A stretch of 64,000 nt of DNA from Maniola hyperantus. Taxonomy: Eukaryota; Arthropoda; Insecta; Lepidoptera; Nymphalidae. Below, in pieces: positions 20,106 to 28,533 of this stretch (the stretch's first letter is position 1; each line of letters starts with the position of its first letter). The notes below the pieces were generated by a model. It was not told where the DNA came from. It worked only from the letters and a program-made list of their open reading frames with translations, and did no database searches. Location: the NCBI RefSeq assembly GCF_902806685.2, contig NC_048561.1, forward strand, positions 3,348,001-3,412,000. Reading direction: 5' to 3'. Position numbers and translations under genes: made by a program.

Positions 20106-21027
20106 TGTAAAATTTGATTTTTTAATTTATGAATAAAACTCTTTTTATTAAAATGAGTACGATTAACTTTTTTTCTCCAGTTTCTCTCTAATTGTTTGTT
20201 TAGTCATATGAGTGCGGTTGTACACACGGCACAGATCAAGTTACTCAAATCCAGTATAAGCGGGACTCCGACGGGTTACCTAAGTATGATAATACGCAAG
20301 GCGCGAGTTCCATTTATGCTGGTTTTGGGTAACTTGATCTGTGGCCATGTGTACTTTATCAGATAAAAAAAAGGATTGTGTATGTAGGTTGAACGTACCA
20401 ATCCCAAACCAATTAAGGACTTTTTTTGACTTTAAATTACTGTCATGTGCAAACCTATAACTTTTATCTATATTATAATAAGTAGCGTGTGATGAAAGGT
20501 AGGAATGATTCCACTTTAATGGCGACATTTTATGAGTGAAATAATCTTATTTAATGAAATTTCAACATGAAATTGAATGAAATTATGAACAATGAAATTT
20601 CAGAGTACATGACAAATTTTTTTTTGCACATGTAAATTTACACATGACAGTAATTTGAAGTCAAAAAACGTTTATCCTACCTGTTCAAATCCCTTTCCAC
20701 TAAATCATAGCAGGAAATTAAATATTTAAAATTTAAAACTTACCTTAATGTAATAGCGAGCCTCTCAATCGGTTGTATTGTAATCCTTCGTAAACTGCTT
20801 TTTTGTAGCTTATTCTCAATTTTACACAACAGTTCATCAAAAGAACGAATGGACATTCGAAAGTAATTTTTAAATTTACGTTCATTATTTTGTAGTTTTC
20901 CAAAGCGTGTAACAAACGCCCCAGCAAGAAGCCTATTTTCAAGAAAGGGATCAACATGTACTCTTGTCTTCTTGTTTCGTCGTTTGTAAAGTATGTAAGC
21001 GACACATATTCTTCTGACATTGATCAT
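14887..21027 (-). CDS. Harbinger 1 DDE transposase, exons 21027-20744 and 15805-14887
   Basis: Exon 1 (minus strand, near the right terminal repeat) encodes the helical N-terminus, with FVTRFGKLQNNERKFKNYFR and SIRSFDELLCKIE. It ends in TTAAG at a GTAAGT donor. Exon 2 starts after TTTTCAG at 15806, joining as TLR-YLATGN in frame and giving about 400 residues. Exon 2 carries the DDE_Tnp_4 signatures: NCLGAIDGKHIRVIRPP with the first Asp, INVGTSGSNADSTIF, IVGDEAFGLSSHVMRPY, and SRARRYIECTFGIMSNKFRI with the catalytic Glu. No stops or frameshifts are seen. The roughly 4.9 kb intron contains the whole second exon of the MADF gene, the piggyBac element and MITEs. Whether such a long intron is still spliced is untested. 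Confidence 0.85.
15922..16386. mobile_element. Foldback MITE inside Harbinger 1
   Basis: The ends are inverted copies of each other: TTAAGGTGAAA...AGCTAGCGCT on the left, and AGCGCTAGTGAC...TTTCACCTTAA on the right. Matching inner blocks also face each other (TTTCTATGATTTGCCGAAAA against TTCCGGCAAATGAAAGG). The centre is a near-perfect 32-bp-arm palindrome at 16077-16140. The whole segment folds on itself. It has no coding content. Confidence 0.7.
16699..19098 (+). mobile_element. piggyBac transposon, apparently complete (2.4 kb)
   Basis: TTAA at 16695-16698 and 19099-19102 flanks 13-bp terminal inverted repeats, CACTCTCACTGCC (16699-16711) and its complement (19086-19098). Internal inverted copies of CCGTGGGATCCGCTG occur at 16710-16724 and 18919-18933. 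More degenerate versions lie at about 18959-18985 and 19030-19060. TTAA targets and short terminal plus subterminal repeats are diagnostic of piggyBac. The element sits in the shared intron of Harbinger 1. Confidence 0.95.
17000..18676 (+). CDS. piggyBac transposase
   Basis: The single-exon 558-residue protein has the usual length. An acidic N-terminus (DDSDYDPDYVPSSES) is followed by the DDE_Tnp_1_7 domain. The first catalytic Asp is in YLTVDETMVAFRGR (Asp231), the second in SIVTDNFYTSVDL (Asp307), and the third in SAIDFSDQMGSY (Asp412 or nearby). A Trp in NVRWFQKLGIELL and the C-terminal Cys-rich zinc domain (CIHCYES, TSTVCLTCPTKPSVCASCF) are present, the latter used for binding the terminal repeats. 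There are no stops or frameshifts, a polyadenylation signal AATAAA lies at 18727, and both termini are intact. This copy may be functional. Confidence 0.95.
   Translation: MSDDSDYDPDYVPSSESTCSTDSDGYSDSESTDEDVTAQSLHQTQRDRPVQQSVDSSGQWSIPTGSRQKQFPLAFTSGIKNIPDTCKTELDYYSLFVDDEIINLMVTMTNCYANKTMILKVLRRSSRLVDWKDCDQNEIKKFLGLLIWMGIKKLPKISDYWSKNILYKNPVAGSVMSRNRFELLLRCWHFEDTYFYLSSNAGRLIRVKRLVDLITKKFQNYNTPGEYLTVDETMVAFRGRIVFMQYIPGKKHKYGIKLFKICDENGYVHDLIVYEGKKTTPGQNLSKDVVMNLSEKYLDAGRSIVTDNFYTSVDLAKSLLNRSTHLLGTVRKNRRGLPKDIISTKLHKGEMIAKENDDGILVLKWKDKRDVLALSTKHSVGFVTVRSKRNRRKTALKPSVIAEYNKYKSAIDFSDQMGSYCNPLRRNVRWFQKLGIELLLTTSVVNAYLIYKSRKRLTTKTYTITKFRENLCIQLMDLQQRRATDPVVTKHEFGKNPLTDHRNRLIRRKCIHCYESLRQEGKSSVEAKKLTKKTSTVCLTCPTKPSVCASCFANKHSK
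19139..19291. mobile_element. Small MITE, copy 1
   Basis: It has inverted termini: GTACACACGGCCACAGATCAAG on the left, and a complement ending in CTTGATCTGAAACTGTGTGTAC on the right. The inner CCAGTATAAA and TGGTACTGG arms also pair. A related copy lies at 20220-20354. It sits 35 bases before the splice acceptor of MADF exon 2. Confidence 0.65.
20220..20354. mobile_element. Small MITE, copy 2
   Basis: It has the same inverted termini as 19139-19291 (GTACACACGGCACAGATCAAG against CTTGATCTGTGGCCATGTGTAC), with similar inner arms and a divergent centre. It lies between MADF exon 2 and transposase exon 1 of Harbinger 1. Confidence 0.65.
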
Positions 21028-21166
21028 TTTTGAACACGTCTATACCGTTACGCAGCCCGTAGAAAACTGAAACTCATGCTGCGTATGATCCGCAGCGTGA
21101 AATTTTACGCATGCGGTCCAATCCCGCGTGCGTGAGCAAATCCGCGTGACACTAAAAGCGCCCTTA

Positions 21167-22411
21167 GCGCAGATTTAAGCCAAGCCAATGCGTCACTCTA
21201 ATTGGCTACTCGGTACTGCGGCCGGCGATGCAACCGCCGTGATATTGGTCTCGAATCTCGATCCATTTCAATGGTCGATGAACACACGCGCTCCAGTGAA
21301 AAATAATTAATTAACCCATTTCTGGAATCCAGACTCTCAACTGGTGTTTTGTGGTAGGTACAATAGCGTCTTACAAGTGATTTAGTTTGGCGCGAAAGAA
21401 ATTAGAGAAGGAAATTTTATGTCCACGTTAGACTAAGTTTTCAGTTATGTCCCACGATAGAAATGGCGATAATTACTCAACGGCTAATGAATACTTATTA
21501 TGTTGATTTGTGAGTTCATAGCAGCAGGATTGATATTTCCATTTCGGATCGAAGTTTATCGAAACGTTCTCTTATACATAGAATCTGGGTCTAATAACTG
21601 TCCAGTAAAGCTATTACGATTTAGCCAGGATTTGTCCAATGGACATTGTTGTTTCAGTGTAGATAGTCGCACGTAGCTAGTCATACCTACTTACCCGCCA
21701 ATAATAAGTGCAAGTGCTTTACAACCGCCGTAGGGAAAATATTATTTTATATAAAGTAGTCTGTACTACGTTCTCATATTGGTGACACGTCTAATAAATA
21801 AGGTACTAAGGAATGTGTAATTAATTCTTTATTCTCAGTTTCTTAGATGCTTATATCAGATATTATCTCCTAAATACTCAGCGTCGTATGGATGTACCTG
21901 TGGAAAAGCCTGACACGAGTTCAGTACTTTGTTGAATAATGCAGGGTCGTAAGGAAGTACCTATTGTAGAGAGCAAACTTTAACCTATCAGTTCGCATTG
22001 AAACAGATCAGGGTTGTAATGAGGTGCCTGTTATTGAGCGTCACTAATTGCCTGTTACATCTTCAGTACACAGTGAAGCTACACAGTTCATGTAAAAAGA
22101 AACGTAAGGCTAGATATGTATACTGATTACACAAGAAAATATCAAATCAAAAAGCACAACTAACGTATAACCAGACTAAGCCTGAATCACATCGTAAATC
22201 AAAGGAAAAGTCCCTGTATACGGAAAGCGGTTTGCTGTCTATGCAAAACCCGAGGTACACAGACAAGCTAATGCATTGTACCAGGCTGTAAACTCCAAAG
22301 CGCATAGTGCGATTCAGTCGCAGTATAGAGAAAAGTGACTGTTTTACATAAGGTACTGTTTTAAATAAGGTTGTCTCAAATACTCAACTGATTTAGTCGC
22401 AAGATTGCCAA
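21167..22411. other. No recognisable gene between Harbinger 1 and 2
   Basis: About 1.2 kb without a long open frame. Near 21890-22080 there are loosely repeated phrases such as GAGTTCAGTACTTTG, AGGGTCGTAAGGAAGTACCT and AGGGTTGTAATGAGGTGCCT. They suggest a decayed tandem repeat of about 70-80 bp. No terminal repeats were found. Confidence 0.4.
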
Positions 22412-22648
22412 TAGCCGGGTCCACACCGGACGATCCATCGCGCTCCGATCGCGCGCGGCAGCAGCGCGATCCAAAGATGCAGGCGGTGTGGACGTGCCGC
22501 GCGCGATCCATGCGCACGTATTGGAGCGCGCGCTCCCTACCTCGCGCGATCCGTGTGCGGTCGGTTTTTGTGCCAGCCTCAAAGGTGCCTCAGTTGCGTG
22601 ATGCGCGCGGTGTGGACGGTTGTGTTGGTTCGCGCGATCCACCTCGCC

Positions 22649-24676
22649 ATGGACATCTCAGAAAGTCGCCGTTTGATATCGCTTTATAAAGAATTTAAAT
22701 GTTTATGGGATCCCAAAGATTCTAATTACACCAATAGAGGTGTTAGAGATGATGCTTGGTGTCAGATTTCTCGTGAAATGGGGAATAAGTCGATCGAGAA
22801 CCTAAAGAAAAAAATGCGATCTCTGGCGGGAGGCTACAGAAGGGAGAAACACAGAGAGAAGCAAAGCCGTATAACTGGATCCGGTAAGAAAACAAAGCTA
22901 CTTTTTATCTGTAGGTATTAAAATTATATATTTTATTATAAGTAATTACATCATAATATTTACTGTGGATTTCACGTGATTTCGCTTTTTACATTTAAGC
23001 TGTTAGAAATACACGTGGTTATTTTAATGAGTAACTTGTTTATTTCAGGTGCTCAAGATACATATAAATCAAAGTGGTTTGCGTATGATGACTTCGACTT
23101 TATGGCGGATAAAAATGAACCCGGAACCACACGCGATACATTGGAACATATTGTGAGCTATTAGTTTACTGATATTCATTTTGCCAAACTATTGTATGGT
23201 TTGTAACAAAGTGTCTTGCTAAGTGGGACCGTATTGTAGTGGCATTTTCTGTTGCTCTTCTTGGTACGACGGCCATCGGTTGTAGCGATTGTGATGGCGG
23301 TTCATTTCGCCAGCTTCCAGGTATTACATCTCCATTCTCCTGTACTGTATCAAACGTTCCTGGCGATATAAAGTTAGGATTACTGCGTAAGTAGTTATAT
23401 AGATGAACCGTTGCCAGCACGACTTTAGTCGCAGTTTCTGGTTCCAAAAGCATAGGTTTACGCAGGACTCTGTAGACAGAACTAAGTACTCCAAACGCGT
23501 TTTCAACTACTCTACGTGCTCTTGACAGTCGGTAGTTGAAAATTCTTTCACAAGAACCCCTTTCCCGTGTACCATCGTATGGTTTCATAGTATAATCATT
23601 AAGCTGAAAAGCTTTATCACCTAGTATATAATAGGGTACCTCAATTTTATAGGGAACTTGCAATATCTCCGGTGGAGGAATATTTAGCTCTTTTTTTTCA
23701 AGTTTTTTATATAAATTTGTGCTTTTGAACACGCCTCCATCTGATATTCTGCCTTTAGTCCCAACATTCACATACAGGAACCTATAATTTGCATCTACTA
23801 ATGCAAAAAGAACAATACTAGGAAATAATTTGTAATTATCAAAGTCGTTGCCACTATTAAAAGGCGATTGTATAGCGACGTGTTTGCCGTCCATCGCTCC
23901 TATCACGTGTGGGAAATTCCACTTATTCTCGAATTGCTGAGAAACTGTACGCCATTCTTCTTTAGTTGACGGCACCTGAAAATAAAGGAGATCTTAATTA
24001 TAATATAAAGCTGAAAATAAGAATAAGCAGTAAATAGTAATAATAATTGTTGTTACAGGTAGAATCTGATACGACTGATGGGGAACTTGAAGTTAATACT
24101 ACAGTGAGCGAAAACGAGAACAGTAACATTACTAGTGACACACAACCGGAGAGAGCCAACCACCACACAGATCAGAGTAGAGAGCAGAATGATCAGAATG
24201 CACAATCCAGTGTCCAAACAACAAACAAAAGAACAAAAAAAAGAAAGAAAACTACTTCTAATAATGCAGATGACATATCAGATGAAACTCTTTCAGAGGC
24301 TTTCCAACTTCTGCAACAATGTGCTCAGCCACCACAACCGGAAACTGATTCTTACATTGCTTTCGGGCAGTATATATCTACTGAATTGCGGAAATATGAT
24401 GCAGTAACATTAGTTAATGTCAAAAATGCTATATGCCAAGTTATTTTTCAAGCTGACACAGGAAGATATGGGGATAGCAATTATGGATATTACACTAATT
24501 CATACCCTGGCACACCAATAGCATCCACTTCATCACAGTCCCAGTCTCTACAACCTCAAAATTATCCAGCTCCAATTCCACAGACATCACCGTCTGCTCA
24601 TCTAGCCTCCAATTCATCGCAGTCCCAGTTTCTGAAACCTCAGGATTATTCACTTCCACAGTCACCACCGAATTAA
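22649..24676 (+). CDS. Harbinger 2 MADF/BESS protein, exons 22649-22883, 23049-23152, 24059-24676
   Basis: Exon 1 encodes a MADF domain from the ATG (MDISESRRLISLYKEFKCLW, then NRGVRDDAWCQISREM and LKKKMRSLAGGYRREK). It ends at GTAAGA. Exon 2 starts after TTTCAG at 23048 and adds the MADF end (SGAQDTYKSKWFAYDDFDFM). It has a GTGAGC donor at 23153. Exon 3 starts after TTACAG at 24058 and continues in phase (TLEHI-VESDTTDG). It encodes an acidic, then Lys-rich (KRTKKRKKTT) linker and a BESS-like segment (YIAFGQYISTELRKY, LVNVKNAICQVIFQAD) with a Ser/Gln/Pro-rich tail. The joined coding length is 957 nt, giving 318 residues. If exon 2 is not spliced at 23153 the protein stops six codons later. 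Confidence 0.83.
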
Positions 24677-25245
24677 ATAAGTACCTACCTATATCATGTT
24701 TTCAAAAAATAATTAATAATTGTAAACATGTTACTTCTTTAAATTATGATTGTAATACACTACTTTTTTATTGAGTAATAAAGTATGGTTTTACTTACCT
24801 TTACATAATCATTTAACAGGTCAATGATGGCTTCACAAACTTCAGGAATAATTATCGATATAGACTGTTTGGAAATGCGGAACAGATACTGCAAACTGAC
24901 GTACGAATCTCCAGTTGCTAAAAATCTCAATGTTAGTAATAATCTTTCCTTCACAGTAATGGCATCTCTATAATTTGTATCATTCTTTCTTAGCTTGTTA
25001 TTTAATAATGAACACAATATCTCAAATTGATTAGCATTCATTCTTGCAAAATTGTGTTCAACTTTATCTGACACTAACTCTGCGTACAGCTGAGTCCCAG
25101 ATTCCAAGCGATTTTTGTAAATTTGTTTCACCCAAAACCGTCGTTTTCTTTTTTGTGATTTTTTGCGCAAGCATTTAAGCAAAATAAAAGTTACTGCTGC
25201 AACGGCAAGACGCCGCCGTTGTACGTGTGACTCCATATCGTACAA
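23166..25245 (-). CDS. Harbinger 2 DDE transposase, exons 25245-24799 and 23975-23166
   Basis: Exon 1 encodes the helical N-terminal region (KRRFWVKQIYKNRLESGTQ, FARMNANQFEILCSLLNNKL, RFLATGDSYVSLQYLFRIS). It ends at AAG before GTAAGT. Exon 2 starts after TTTTCAG and joins in phase (NDYVK-VPSTKEEW), giving about 418 residues, or three fewer from the next ATG. Exon 2 carries HVIGAMDGKHVAIQSP with the first Asp, VNVGTKGRISDGGVF, YILGDKAFQLNDYTMKPY, and SRARRVVENAFGVLSSVYRV with the Glu. The frame is open throughout. MADF exon 3 lies wholly within this gene's intron, and its own exon 2 lies within the MADF gene's second intron. Confidence 0.85.
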
Positions 25246-25499
25246 GAGTTAGACTGGCTGAATCACGGATCGCCTTAGGATCGCTTGGAGCGCATATTTG
25301 GGATCGCAAGTTTCCAAGAGTGGATCGGCATAACACGATCCACGATCCACGCTCCGCGATCCTGGATCGCGGATCGCGGGATCGATGGATCGTCCGGTGT
25401 GGACCCGGCTATTGATCATATCAAGGATGCAGGGGATCAAAATCTGACATAATTGAACTATGGTAAATAAATATTTTTTCATTTTTTTTTTCATTTTTC

Positions 25500-25815
25500 A
25501 AAAGCAGCTGGGTTGGATTGGGTGCACGCCTTTATGAGACGCAATCCTTCAGTTTCTATACGCAAAGCTGAAGCGACAAGCTCAAATAGAATTCCTGCTT
25601 TCAACAAAGAAGAAATAACATATTTCTATGATAAACTTGGCGACGTAATGGAAAGACATAAGTTTATTCCCAACAATACTGTATACAACATTTACAATAC
25701 TGACGAAACTGGTATCACCACAGTGACAGACCCAGGAAGAGTGCTCGCCGAAAAAGGGCAAAGACCCCGTACCCTGCGTTCAGGGTTGAGCGTTATTGCC
25801 CTTGACTTTGGGTAA
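25500..25815 (+). pseudogene. pogo/Tigger (CENP-B-like) transposase fragment
   Basis: The frame reads WVHAFMRRNPSVSIRKAEAT with SSNRIPAFN, then FYDKLGDVMERHKFIPNNTV and IYNTDETGITTV. This matches the end of the CENP-B-type HTH and the first catalytic Asp (T/N-x-D-E-T-G) of pogo-type DDE transposases found in jerky-like genes. The match ends at about 25780, where a perfect inverted repeat begins. The rest of the catalytic domain is missing. Confidence 0.75.
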
Positions 25816-25855
25816 TGCCGTTGCATTACCCAAAGTCAAGGGCAATAACGCTCAA
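25786..25855. repeat. Perfect 33-bp inverted repeat with 4-base loop
   Basis: The left arm (25786-25818, TTGAGCGTTATTGCCCTTGA onward) and right arm (25823-25855) are exact reverse complements around the loop CGTT. The structure sits exactly where similarity to the pogo transposase stops. Confidence 0.9.
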
Positions 25856-26160
25856 ACATGTTTTTTTATAATGGTTTCCTACTACTAGTAGGTAGTTATA
25901 TGTAGCGATTCCAGAGGTTCTAACCAACAACCCATAGCGTTCACGCGGTAGGAGAATAGAATTTGAATTAGATAGATTAGATTAGGAATAGGTAGAAATT
26001 GTGAAGCATCTTATATAACGATTTTTCAGTGAAAATTATTTATTAAATAATTTAGAAATGTGTAGAACTGAAAGTTTTAATACCAAACTTCATAATAACA
26101 TCAGTGTATAAAATTATAAAAATAGTGACTTGGTTTCAGTGAAATAACAGTATTATTAAT
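25856..26160. other. No recognisable gene
   Basis: AT-rich spacer between the hairpin and the Gypsy integrase relic. No motif was recognised. Confidence 0.4.
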
Positions 26161-26888
26161 CTGACTTCAGATCAGGGAAAGCAGTTCGAGAGCAGTCTCT
26201 TTAGGCATTTGATGAATTATTTAGGCGTTCATAAGTTTAGGACGACAGCGTACCACCCACAGAGTAATGGAGCAATAGAACGATGGCATCGTAGTCTGAA
26301 GGCCGCCTTAATGGCGAGATTAAAGGACAATAGGTCGTGGGTCGAAGAAATGCACACCGTTATGATGGGGCTGCGTGCAGCGCCGCGCAGCGACACAGGG
26401 TAAGTGCCGCGGGATTAACCTTTGGGCGAACTCTGAGGCTCCCTGGAGAATTTTTTGAACCATCGGATAGTAAGATAACGGACGGTGAGGAGTACCTAAG
26501 GCAGTTGAAACAGGTAATTAGTAATTTAAGACCAAAACCCGAGACACAGAGACTCTAGGACTATTTTCGTGCACCCAGCCTTAAAGGATTGCAAGGAATA
26601 AAAGTATTTATTAGAAACGAGGTATTGCGAAAATGTCTACAACCCCCTTACGACGGTCCCTATGACGTCATATAGCGGTTGGAGAAAGCCTATTTAGTAC
26701 TTGTATCGATAGACAGATTGAAATCAGCCTTTGTCCTGGATGGCGAAAATGCACGTCAAACGCCGGGTGAAAAAGTAGTTGATCAGAATGTGCCGGGTAG
26801 CGAAAAGTGCAACGGCGACATGTTGACGCCGCGAACAACTCGGAGTGGCCGAGTAAGCAAAATGCCTGTTAGGTTTAAAGTAGGTTAA
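26161..26888 (+). pseudogene. Gypsy-type LTR retrotransposon integrase, degraded
   Basis: The sequence reads TSDQGKQFESSLFRHLMNYL with the catalytic Asp, then FRTTAYHPQSNGAIERWHRS with the catalytic Glu, and WVEEMHTVMMGLRAAPRSDTG. A frameshift near 26400 moves to FGRTLRLPGEFFEPSDSK, and a further stop precedes VSIDRLKSAFVLDG. The end is RTTRSGRVSKMPVRFK. This is the C-terminal half of the integrase of an insect Gypsy element, with the usual basic Pol terminus. Everything upstream is lost. Confidence 0.8.
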
Positions 26889-27294
26889 TTAGAATAGCAA
26901 CTAAGTATTTGGAAATAGGCATTGCAAAATAAGTGTTGTGAAATGGCCCCAATCCGCAAATATTATTTTTCATTAGAAGACAATATAATTAGTATGATGT
27001 ATTAAGAGAGGTCAATGAAATAATGAACAATGCAACCAGGTGTCGCGCGTAGATTATAATTTGCGGAGTAAGCGGATCGGAGTCATTGTTAAGGTAGCAT
27101 TTGGTTCTTAGCGACAGCGACGCGCGACGGCGACCCGCGACCGGTTCCGGGTGGCGCGTCCCACTGCTTAGTATTAATTTATATGGAGCACTAAACAATT
27201 CCCGCGACCGCGTCGCGCGACAGGTGGGCGGGGCCAGGGAGCGGCGTGGCGACCGCGACCCAGTCGCTCCGGAGCCAGTGCCGTAGCGCGAGAC

Positions 27295-27750
27295 AGGCGA
27301 GAAGCACATCAAAACATATAGAAAACGTAAATCGGAGAATAATATTCATACATCATTACTAGAATATTGGAAACAGAGAGACGAACAAAGACAAGCGGAA
27401 ATGAGAACCCTGAGAACACAGGAGGCAGTCGCTGATATAGACGGAATTGATTCATTTTGCTCACATATGGGCCAGTTTAAAAGAAATTACCACCAGGTTT
27501 AAGAGTGGAGGCTAAAACAAAACTTTTTAATATACTGGCAGAGTTTGAATTGAGAAGTCTTGATCAAAGTTCAGATAGTCGCAACATTTCCTTTAGTCCA
27601 CATTTCAATCAAAGCTATCCAATTTCAAATAATTCCTCATCAAACCAGTCCCCATATTCTCCTATAAGTGTTGCCTCCCCACCCGCCCAACCAACTGACT
27701 TAAGTACCCATGAAGGGTTGGAAGACAATTATTTTTTTACCTTAATGTGA
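27295..27750 (+). pseudogene. Harbinger 3 MADF/BESS gene, last exon only, frameshifted
   Basis: The frame reads KTYRKRKSENNIHTSLLEYW and DEQRQAEMRTLRTQEAVADI. It then shifts by one base near 27480 into LPPGLRVEAKTKLFNILAEF, which with the preceding DSFCSHMGQ forms a BESS-type motif. A Ser/Pro/Gln-rich tail ends at 27750. The MADF domain itself is absent because the left part of the element is deleted. Confidence 0.6.
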
Positions 27751-27881
27751 GAAAAAGTTTTTCAGCGCTTGTAATTAACGATGTGCCATTTCTTCTTGGT
27801 TTCATGTCTTAATTTATTAAACTGAGTACAAAATCAAACTGTTTATGATTTAACCTACAATATTTTCGGAACTTTTCTTCT

Positions 27882-28073
27882 TTATAAATTAAATGTCGTT
27901 TTATGAGTAGGTATTTGAAAGCAACCCTCTTCTTCTCGCGATGTGAAAATTGAGTCGATCTTCATCCTTTTTTCCGGAGGCATAGATAATAACATGATAA
28001 GATTATCACCATCTTCCTCGTCCTCCAATAGCTGTTGAAATTGTCCGGCATATCGTACTGCAATAGAACACAA
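27882..28073 (-). pseudogene. Harbinger 3 transposase, first-exon remnant
   Basis: A minus-strand frame of 63 codons sits next to the right terminal repeat, where transposase exon 1 lies in the complete elements. It is acidic, then basic (LLEDEEDGDNLIMLLSM, PPEKRMKIDSIFTSREEEGC), resembling the variable N-terminus of Harbinger transposases. The catalytic exon is absent. Confidence 0.5.
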
Positions 28074-28533
28074 CTGTCACACATAAAAACTACGGGAAGA
28101 CTGGCGATGTCGCAGTCGCTGACATCTGAAAGCTAGGGGTCGCCTTGCGACAGGCGACCATAGTCGCGTAGTCGCTGGTCGCAGTCGCTCGTCGCGGTCG
28201 CCGAAGAACCGAATGCTGCCTTAAGGCTCAACTCACACCGAAAGAGCGTCGAGGCGCAGCGAAGCGGAGTGCAGTTTGAATTTTAACTTTATTTTCATTA
28301 CTATAATACTTATTATCGCATGAGTAAACTCAAACGAGTCGCGCGGATGCCTGCGGCGCCGCGGGAATTCCGGCGAATTCCGAACGGAGCCGTGCGACTG
28401 CGCGAGAAGTCGCGGGAAGTCCCGAGAATGCTCGAGCAGTCGCGAGCGACCGCTGGCAATATCCCGCCCCTCACGCCCGCTTCCCGCGCGAGCATTCGCA
28501 TTCATTCCTTGCAGTTCAACGAATACAGAAGTG

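Larger units (their letters stand above)
14357..21163. mobile_element. PIF/Harbinger element 1 (6.8 kb, interlocked MADF and transposase genes)
   Basis: Perfect 58-bp terminal inverted repeats lie at 14357-14414 (starting GGGCGCTTTTAGTGTCACGC) and 21106-21163. They are flanked on both sides by TTA (14354-14356 and 21164-21166), the target duplication expected for PIF/Harbinger. Inside, a plus-strand MADF/BESS gene and a minus-strand DDE transposase gene interlock through their introns. The introns have been enlarged by a foldback MITE (15922-16386), a piggyBac element (16699-19098) and two related small MITEs (19139-19291, 20220-20354). Without these the element would be about 3.6-3.7 kb, close to the other full-length copies. 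Confidence 0.93.
22414..25409. mobile_element. PIF/Harbinger element 2 (3.0 kb, complete)
   Basis: A perfect 27-bp terminal inverted repeat (starting GCCGGGTCCACACCGGACGA) lies at 22414-22440 and, inverted, at 25383-25409. The flanks are TA on both sides (22412-22413, 25410-25411) within a symmetrical CAATA...TATTG context. A 3-bp TWA duplication therefore cannot be confirmed. Arrays of GGATCG/CGATCC motifs fill both subterminal regions. Inside lie a three-exon MADF gene (plus) and a two-exon transposase gene (minus), interlocked as in element 1. Confidence 0.9.
27092..28221. mobile_element. PIF/Harbinger element 3, internally deleted (1.1 kb)
   Basis: Imperfect terminal inverted repeats run AGGTAGCATTTGGTTCTTAG on the left, against a right end whose complement reads AGGCAGCATTCGGTTCTTCG. 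Both lie next to TTA/TAA. The subterminal regions are dense in GCGAC/GTCGC. Only the right half of the gene pair remains: the last MADF exon and the first transposase exon, in the order seen in the complete elements. The right end abuts element 4 directly. Confidence 0.75.

Noticed and set aside
22376..22689. Overlapping frames in the left end of Harbinger 2
   Set aside because: They lie in the GC-rich subterminal motif array and encode Arg/Ala/Ser-rich repeats on both strands, as expected from CGCGATCC repeats.
27101..27312. Frames in the left end of Harbinger 3
   Set aside because: Same reason: the GCGAC motif array produces Arg-rich open frames.
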